In this document: positions 56,002 through 64,000 of the stretch, in pieces | Position numbering within the stretch: the first letter of the stretch is position 1 | Layout of the letters: each line of letters begins with the position of its first letter | Source: Tepidisphaera sp. | GTDB lineage: Bacteria; Planctomycetota; Phycisphaerae; Phycisphaerales; UBA1924 | Length of the DNA: 64,000 nucleotides | Direction of reading: 5' to 3' | Assembly: GCA_016124375.1 (NCBI GenBank) | Contig: WGNV01000004.1 | Location: 310,001-374,000 of the forward strand | Program-made: the position numbers and the translations under genes | The notes under the pieces: model-generated | Told to the model about the DNA's origin: nothing | The model's input: the letters and a program-made list of their open reading frames with translations, nothing else | Database searches by the model: none

Positions 56002-57393
56002 ATGACAATGGTTCTCGGAATCTCGGTGATGCTGCTGGTGGGCGTCTGGACGATCGCGTGCTTTTTTCGGCCGCAGATGGCGCTGCCGTTGCTGGTGGTG
56101 TTTTACCCCCTGAAGCAGAACGTGCAGTCGTACTTTTCGTTCTTCCTTGAGCATTCGTGGGTGTTCAACATCACGATGGCGATGGGGGTGTGCCTGGGGG
56201 TTGCTGGGATCCTTCGGAAGGATCCGTACGCGCTGAAGGGGTACAAGAGCGGGTATTTTGCGCTGCTGGGGTTTTTATTCTGCTACTGCTTGAGCGCGAT
56301 GCTGTGGACGCCGGACGTGGCGAGGCCATACGCGGTGGAGCAGCTGCTTTCGGGCGCGCCGTACTGGATTTTGCAGGCGCTGCTGCTGCCGGCGATTTTT
56401 TCGTCGGTGGAGCGATTCCGCTCGTCGCTGGGGCCGACGCTGATTCTGTCGTGCATCGTTTCGGTGCTTTTCCTGACGAATCCGCACGGGACGGTGTTCA
56501 ACCATCGGTACGTGATTCAGCTGGGCATCTTGACGGAGAAGGGGTTCGGCAACCCGCTGGCGAGTGCGCAGATGGGCGGGCAGATGGCGCTGATCGCGGC
56601 GCTGATGATTCCGAGCGGATCGAAGGCTTTCTGGTTGATGGTGCGCGGGGTGGCGATCGTTCTGGGACTGACGATGGCGGTGATGGCGGGTTCGCGCGGA
56701 CAGTTGACGTCGTCGGTGTTTCTGGTGGTGCTGTTGTTCCCGTTGGCGCGGAAGGTGCGGAACCTGACGCAGTTCTTCCTGACGGCGGGCGGGCTGGGGG
56801 TGTTGGCGGTGATCGGGTATTTCACGATCACGCTGATCTTGAAGGAAGATACCGAGGTGACCGGGCGTTGGACGCTGGACGTGGCGACGCGGCACCTGGA
56901 CGAGCGGTTTGAGACGGCGCTGGGGCTGATCCGGTGGTGGGCGAGCGAGCCGACGAGCTGGATGTTCGGGCTCGGGGCGAATGCGTTCAGCGCGCTGCCC
57001 GGGAACGCAGGCACGTATGTGCACAACGCGATCATCGAGATGTTCTGCGAGTATGGGCTGTTCGGGCTGGGTCTGTTCTGCACGCTGGCGTACCTGACGG
57101 TGCGTCACTCGCTGGACCTGTTCAGGCGGCACCGGGAATCGCCCCCGGAACGAACGACGGTGGCGATCCTGGTGGCGTTCGGGCTGTACTCGTTCATCCT
57201 GTGCCTGAAGCAGGGGGCGTTCCTGGGTGCGCCCGAGCCCTATTACCTGTGGCTGCTGATCGCGAAGATCAATCTGGGCGAGCGGGCGGCGTTGGCGAAT
57301 CAGGCGGCGGCGATGGCCGAGCAGCAGCAGTATCAGCCGGACGGGGCGTATCCGGGGTATGAAGATGTGGCCGCGGCGTATGGGAACTCGTGA
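56002..57393 (+). CDS. O-antigen ligase/polymerase-like membrane protein
   Basis: A 463-residue inner-membrane protein with about ten to twelve helices and a large periplasmic loop near residues 270-345. The family (Wzy_C/WaaL) joins polysaccharide units on the outer face of the membrane. The signature near the loop end is FGLGANAFSALPGNAGTYVHNAIIEMFCEYGLFGLGLF, with the conserved His-Asn pair. The ATG at 56002 and one at 56008 are both possible; no strong ribosome-binding site is visible. A tail of 35 Gln/Tyr/Ala-rich residues is cytoplasmic. With the GT4 gene nearby it may serve exopolysaccharide synthesis. Confidence 0.82.
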   Translation: MTMVLGISVMLLVGVWTIACFFRPQMALPLLVVFYPLKQNVQSYFSFFLEHSWVFNITMAMGVCLGVAGILRKDPYALKGYKSGYFALLGFLFCYCLSAMLWTPDVARPYAVEQLLSGAPYWILQALLLPAIFSSVERFRSSLGPTLILSCIVSVLFLTNPHGTVFNHRYVIQLGILTEKGFGNPLASAQMGGQMALIAALMIPSGSKAFWLMVRGVAIVLGLTMAVMAGSRGQLTSSVFLVVLLFPLARKVRNLTQFFLTAGGLGVLAVIGYFTITLILKEDTEVTGRWTLDVATRHLDERFETALGLIRWWASEPTSWMFGLGANAFSALPGNAGTYVHNAIIEMFCEYGLFGLGLFCTLAYLTVRHSLDLFRRHRESPPERTTVAILVAFGLYSFILCLKQGAFLGAPEPYYLWLLIAKINLGERAALANQAAAMAEQQQYQPDGAYPGYEDVAAAYGNS

Positions 57394-57408
57394 GGCGGGG
57401 CGCAGCGC

Positions 57409-58368
57409 TCAGGCTTCGGGCTCGGGCGCCTGCGGGGCGGGCTGATCGGGCTGGGGCTGATCTGGCTGGGAACGCCAGTGGAGATCATTGCGGCGGCGCT
57501 CGTCGGGCGTGACGGCCAGGACCGCGGACCAGATGTGCGCGGGGCGGTTTGGCGCGTCGATTCGGCGCAAGGCGCGGCAGGCTTCCGTCATGGTGGCCCC
57601 GGTGGTGCGCACATCGTCGAGGACGATCACGGTGAGGCCCGAGAGATCGCGGGCGCGGGCACGCATGGTGTCGCGCACGTTGGTGGCGCGGCGGGAGAGG
57701 GGCAGGGCGGATTGCGGCGGGCGGTGGCGGCGGGAGAGGACGGGGAGGATGGGGATGCCGGTGACGTCGCGGACGCCGCGGGCGATGCAGTGCGTGTGAT
57801 CGATGCCGCGGCGCAGACGGCGGAGGAAGGTGCTGGGGACGGGCACGAGGGCGGCCTGGGCAGGAGAGAGGCCGGCGTGCTCGAGGGATTCGATGATGCG
57901 GGCGCCCAGCAGGCGACCCAGGTCTCGGCCCAGGCGGCGCCAGGCGGTGAACTTCACTTCGCAGATGCAGCGGCGGAGCAGGCCCTGGTACTCGGCCAGG
58001 CGGATGCAGCGCGACCAGGGGAGGCGGCGGTTGCGGCAGGCGGGGCAGCCCTCGTCGTCGGACTCGAAGGCGCCGACGGTGGAGGCGCAGCGCGGGCAGG
58101 CTTCGCCCGGGGCGTCGGCGCGCCAGCCGTGAAGGAGGGCACGCTGGGCCAGGGGCGGGGTGGTGAGGCCGAGCCAGGCGCGTTCGATCTGCTGCCAGGG
58201 GGAGAGGGCGGGGGCGGGAAGGTCGAGGGTGTGACGGGCCGGGGCGGGGGCGGGCAAGCGCGGGGGCGCGGTGAAGTCGACGGCGCGGCGGTCGGCGGGG
58301 GCGTCGGGGAGCGGCGCGGGGGGCCAGGCCGCGGACGATGGCTTGGGGATGGGAGCCTGGCCTGGCAT
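57409..58368 (-). CDS. comF: ComF-family phosphoribosyltransferase-like protein
   Basis: A 319-residue protein. After a Pro-rich start it carries a zinc-ribbon pair (CPRCASTVGAFESDDEGCPACRN), then the ComF core: LRRCICEVKFTAWRRLGRDLG, ALVPVPSTFLRRLRRGIDHT and the PRPP-binding loop VIVLDDVRTTGATMTEACRAL. ComF is needed for DNA uptake in competent bacteria, probably as a motor or nucleotide-linked factor. The start MPGQAPIP (first base 58368) is taken because the frame upstream is Arg/Pro-rich and shadows the neighbouring gene. The Pro/Gln-rich end is unusual. Confidence 0.88.
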   Translation of the reverse strand: MPGQAPIPKPSSAAWPPAPLPDAPADRRAVDFTAPPRLPAPAPARHTLDLPAPALSPWQQIERAWLGLTTPPLAQRALLHGWRADAPGEACPRCASTVGAFESDDEGCPACRNRRLPWSRCIRLAEYQGLLRRCICEVKFTAWRRLGRDLGRLLGARIIESLEHAGLSPAQAALVPVPSTFLRRLRRGIDHTHCIARGVRDVTGIPILPVLSRRHRPPQSALPLSRRATNVRDTMRARARDLSGLTVIVLDDVRTTGATMTEACRALRRIDAPNRPAHIWSAVLAVTPDERRRNDLHWRSQPDQPQPDQPAPQAPEPEA

Positions 58369-58385
58369 GGCCCAGAGAAGATACC

Positions 58386-58910
58386 TCAGACGCGGGCGGT
58401 GTCGGGGGAGATCTTGGCGGAGATGCCCATGAGTTCGAGCATGCGGCTCATGGAGGCGGCGTCGTGCTCGTCGAAGGCGTTGAGGTCGTAGCTGTCGGCG
58501 TCGAGCACGCCCCAGCAGGAGCCGTCGGGGTTGATGACGGGGATGACAAGCTCGCTCTGGTCGCGGGGGTCGCAAGCGATGTAATCCGGGCCCAGGGTGC
58601 GGACGTCGGCGACCAAGAGGGGGCGGCGTTCTTTCCAGCCACGCCCGCACATGCCGAAGAGGCCGATGGGGGAGCACGCGGGCTTGGGCTCGCGGCAGAT
58701 GAGGATCATCTCGTCGGCGTCGGGGGACTTTTCGTAGAAGCCGATCCAGGAGAGAGGTTTGTGGGCGAAGGCGTTCCAGAGGAGGGTGACGGCCTGCAGC
58801 ATGCGCTGCTCGCGCGTTGCGGGGGGAGTGGCGGGGGCGGCGGCGGCGAGGGCCAGGACCTGGGCGTAATCGCGGCGGGGGGGGGTGCGGGGGTCGGACA
58901 GGGCGCTCAT
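58386..58910 (-). CDS. msrC: Free methionine-(R)-sulfoxide reductase (GAF domain)
   Basis: A 174-residue single GAF domain of the fRMsr (MsrC/YebR) type, which reduces free Met-R-sulfoxide using thioredoxin. LSWIGFYEKSPDADEMILIC opens the fold; the redox cysteines fit GMCGRG and YIACDPRDQSELVIPV, and the binding site GVLDADSYDLNAFDEHD closes it. The region around GLFGMCG is close to the family pattern, so the call is more specific than GAF domain. It is 17 bases upstream of comF on the same strand. Confidence 0.82.
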   Translation of the reverse strand: MSALSDPRTPPRRDYAQVLALAAAAPATPPATREQRMLQAVTLLWNAFAHKPLSWIGFYEKSPDADEMILICREPKPACSPIGLFGMCGRGWKERRPLLVADVRTLGPDYIACDPRDQSELVIPVINPDGSCWGVLDADSYDLNAFDEHDAASMSRMLELMGISAKISPDTARV

Positions 58911-58953
58911 GCGTACCTCCGAAGAGGAGGGTACGCGCGGGCGGGGTGAGGCG

Positions 58954-62007
<3,054 letters not shown>

Positions 62008-62200
62008 TCATCGAGCGATCACCTGCGGGACCAAGGGCAGGGTCCAGAAACGCGCGGCGGGCGGGCAAAGTGGCGTTCCAGCGCTCCACGGGCGGGCTTT
62101 GCTGGGTACACTTCCCCTTCCGCGGCTAGACGGAGGCGTCGGCCGGCCGCGGGCACACGAAACCCGCGGCCCGCCTCAAAGTCCCCCGGCGCTTCTCCAC

Positions 62201-63622
62201 ATGACCTCTGAACCGAACCACCAGACCGCCCCGCAGACCTCCACGCCTAACGCTTCGGCGGCCCCCGCGCCGGAGGCGCCGGGCGCGCCCACCAACCCCA
62301 TGATCACGGAAGAGATGAACGCCGAGATCGAGGCGGCGATGAAGGACATGGAGAAGGCGCAGGCGGCGGCGCCCAAGCCGAAGGCGGCAGCGGCCCCCAT
62401 CCGTGGACCGCGCGTGATCCAGGGCGGGCGTGAGCATCGGCCGGGCAAGGTGGTGTCGGTCGGGCCGGATGACATTTTCATCGAGTTTGGCCCCAAGGAA
62501 CTCGGCGTCGTCCCCCGCATCCAGTTCACGGATGAGGATCTGCCCAAGGTGGGCGACACGCTGGAAGTGATCGTAAACAAGTTCGAGGCTTCCGAGAGCC
62601 TGTTCATTTGTTCGCGGCCCGGCAGCGTGCAGAAGGCCGACTGGGAAATGCTGGAGCCGGGCCAGGTGGTCGAGGCCCGCGTCACGGGCGTGAACAAGGG
62701 CGGGCTTGAGCTCGAACTTGCCGGGCACAAGGCCTTCATGCCCGCCGGCCAGGTGTCGGTCGAGCACATCAAGGACTTGTCGGTCTTCATCGGCGAGAAG
62801 ATGAAGTGCGCCGTGTCGCGCATCGATCGCACCGGGCGGGGCAACATCATCCTGTCGCGCCGCGACGTGCTGGAGGTCGAGCGTCGCGAGCAGGCGTCGA
62901 AGCTGAAGGACACGCTGGCCGAGGGCCAGACCGTGCAGGGCACCGTCCGCAAGATCATGCCGTTCGGCGCGTTCGTGGACATCGGGGGCGTGGACGGGCT
63001 GGTGCACATCTCTGACCTGACGTACGACCGGGTGGGCTTTGGCGAGAAGGCCATCGAGAAGTTCATCAAGGAAGGCCAGCAGGTCAACGTGCGGATTCTG
63101 AAGCTCGACTGGGAGAACAAGCGCATCAGCCTGGGGCTGAAGCAGACCCAGAGCGACCCGTTCGCGACGGCGGTCAACGCCATCGCCGAGGGCGTCGAGG
63201 TGACCGGGCGCGTGACCAAGATCATGGAGTTCGGGGCGTTCGTCGAGATCGGCCCGGGCGTGGAAGGCCTTGTTCACATCTCGGAGCTGGACTACAAGCG
63301 GATCGCCAACGTGGGCGACGCGGTGAAGCAGGACGAGATCGTGCGGGCGAAGGTCATCAAGATCGACAAGGACAACCGGCGCATCAGCCTGTCCATCAAG
63401 GCGCTGAAGGCGCCGCCCGAAGCGCCCCCGAAGGCCGAGGGTGGCCCCGGTCGCGGCGGCCAGGGTGGCGGCGGCGGCGGTGGCGGCGGGCGGGGTGGGC
63501 GCGGGGGTCGTCGCGACGACTTCGGCGGGCGCACGGCCGAGGAGATCTTGAAGGAAACGCCGGCGCTGCGGCGGATGCGCGAGCAGGCGAAGCAGATGAA
63601 GTTCAAGGGTGGGTTGGGGTAA
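62201..63622 (+). CDS. Four-domain S1 RNA-binding protein (ribosomal protein S1-like)
   Basis: A 473-residue protein. After 80 flexible residues rich in Ala and Pro come four S1 domains at about 83-150, 155-228, 240-318 and 325-400. Repeats 3 and 4 are near-canonical (VRKIMPFGAFVDIGGVDGLVHISDL and VTKIMEFGAFVEIGPGVEGLVHISEL). The tail has a Gly/Arg-rich stretch with RGGRGG units and a helical end (EILKETPALRRMREQAKQMK). It probably helps mRNA binding on the ribosome or acts as a general RNA chaperone; E. coli S1 has six domains. The ATG at 62201 is chosen; the frame upstream is not protein-like. A terminator overlaps the stop. Confidence 0.88.
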   Translation: MTSEPNHQTAPQTSTPNASAAPAPEAPGAPTNPMITEEMNAEIEAAMKDMEKAQAAAPKPKAAAAPIRGPRVIQGGREHRPGKVVSVGPDDIFIEFGPKELGVVPRIQFTDEDLPKVGDTLEVIVNKFEASESLFICSRPGSVQKADWEMLEPGQVVEARVTGVNKGGLELELAGHKAFMPAGQVSVEHIKDLSVFIGEKMKCAVSRIDRTGRGNIILSRRDVLEVERREQASKLKDTLAEGQTVQGTVRKIMPFGAFVDIGGVDGLVHISDLTYDRVGFGEKAIEKFIKEGQQVNVRILKLDWENKRISLGLKQTQSDPFATAVNAIAEGVEVTGRVTKIMEFGAFVEIGPGVEGLVHISELDYKRIANVGDAVKQDEIVRAKVIKIDKDNRRISLSIKALKAPPEAPPKAEGGPGRGGQGGGGGGGGGRGGRGGRRDDFGGRTAEEILKETPALRRMREQAKQMKFKGGLG

Positions 63623-63643
63623 AGAGCCGCGAGGCGGCTCTTT
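63621..63643 (+). terminator. Terminator overlapping the S1 gene stop
   Basis: AAAGAGCCGC and GCGGCTCTTT are perfect 10-bp arms around GAG. The stop codon TAA shares the first bases of the stem. Confidence 0.8.
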
Positions 63644-63645
63644 GG

Positions 63646-63677
63646 AAATGGCTAAATGGCCAAATTGCCAAATTGCT
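63646..63677. repeat. Four tandem 8-bp repeats
   Basis: The unit AAATGGCT/AAATGGCC/AAATTGCC/AAATTGCT occurs four times without gaps. Units 2 and 3 together make a larger near-palindrome. It is much more AT-rich than the region. Confidence 0.75.
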
Positions 63678-63770
63678 AAACCGGCATTCGCACTCGGTCG
63701 CCAGACGCCATGCGCTGACTCTATTCCGGTCTCATGCTTCCTCGTCTTCCTCGCCAATCTTGTTTTCCGC

Positions 63771-63805
63771 GGCTTCTCTGTGCCACTGCGCTTCTGTGGT
63801 GAAAT
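63771..63805. repeat. Possible dispersed repeat (CTTCTCTGTG...CTTCTGTGGTGAAAT)
   Basis: Two similar words in tandem. On the minus strand one frame reads FTTEAQWHREAAE, and FTTEAQRH-type peptides recur in spurious planctomycete ORFs in my memory. Only one copy is in this window. Confidence 0.35.
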
Positions 63806-63876
63806 CCCCCGGTTCTCCCCGGGGCGTGAACGGACAATCCCGCTCGCGCCCTGCCGCCCTCGTGTACCATCCGCCG

Positions 63877-64000
63877 ATGATCGCTCTTCGCCGCTGTCTG
63901 CCGCTGTTTCTGTGTGTCTTCGCCCTCGCCGGCTGCAGCGGCGACGGGATCAAGCCCGGGGCGCGGGGGTTGTTTGACCTGATCGCGCCGCCGACGCCGG
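63877..64000 (+). CDS. Lipoprotein, N-terminal part
   Basis: The ATG at 63877 opens a frame that runs to the window end (41 residues). The leader MIALRRCLPLFLCVFALAGC has basic residues, a hydrophobic core and the lipobox ALAGC, so the mature protein would be lipid-anchored at Cys20. The next residues (SGDGIKPGARGLFDLIAPPT) give no family. There is no strong ribosome-binding site, but the coding strand continues without stops. It follows the S1 gene across a spacer with a terminator and two repeats. Confidence 0.6.
   Translation, partial: MIALRRCLPLFLCVFALAGCSGDGIKPGARGLFDLIAPPTP

Overview
The window is very GC-rich and almost fully coding. It looks like a chromosomal piece of a planctomycete, most likely from the Phycisphaerae/Phycisphaerales. 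The grounds are a tandem array of secreted proteins ending in a PEP-CTERM-like tail (VPAPGAAAALGLAG plus an Arg-rich end), a DUF6268-like outer-membrane protein, a fused ccoNO oxidase gene, and intergenic palindromic repeats of the kind I associate with planctomycete genomes. The phylum call is inference: no rRNA gene is present.

Layout. 0-0.7 kb: 3' end of an S9 peptidase. 0.9-8.6 kb: a chemosensory operon, cheB-cheW-cheR-cheA-cheX-cheY followed by a FapA/DUF342 gene, with no receptor gene. 8.7-18.2 kb: secreted or lipoprotein genes of unknown role, a plant-type ferredoxin/flavodoxin-NADP reductase, and an oppA...oppB pair split by an unrelated zinc-ribbon membrane gene. 18.2-23.2 kb: a dual-specificity-like phosphatase, an SH3-like secreted protein, a TolC-family lipoprotein and Sua5/TsaC. 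23.2-32.1 kb (minus strand): a complete cbb3 oxidase operon, ccoNO-ccoQ-ccoP-ccoG-ccoH-safE-ccoI-ccoS, transcribed away from an Rrf2-type Fe-S regulator. 32.9-41.4 kb: an AhpD-like protein and a glycan-decoration cluster (three-part glycosyltransferase, GSCFA protein, 2OG-Fe(II) oxygenase, methyltransferase, CgeB-like glycosyltransferase). 41.6-42.9 kb: hisS.

43.3-50 kb is the most distinctive region. A PspF-like single-domain sigma-54 activator is followed by two strong palindromes (candidate activator sites), a textbook -24/-12 promoter and a small unknown gene whose GTG start falls almost exactly at the predicted +1. Next come a 63-bp tandem duplication, two copies of a two-hairpin element with a compensatory base-pair change, and five consecutive PEP-CTERM-like genes, each with a short leader and a hairpin after it. 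From about 49 kb rightwards the plus strand changes from C-rich to G-rich on both coding strands.

50-64 kb: a repeat-rich spacer, tRNA-Ala(UGC), an outer-membrane protein, a GT4 glycosyltransferase, a secreted protein with a GH56 hyaluronidase-like domain and a long Pro/Gly/Ser tail, an O-antigen ligase-like protein, ComF, a free-methionine-sulfoxide reductase, PolX (with a dispersed palindrome inside its coding sequence), an aldo/keto reductase, a four-S1-domain RNA-binding protein and the start of a lipoprotein gene. At least six kinds of short dispersed or tandem repeat lie between or inside these genes.
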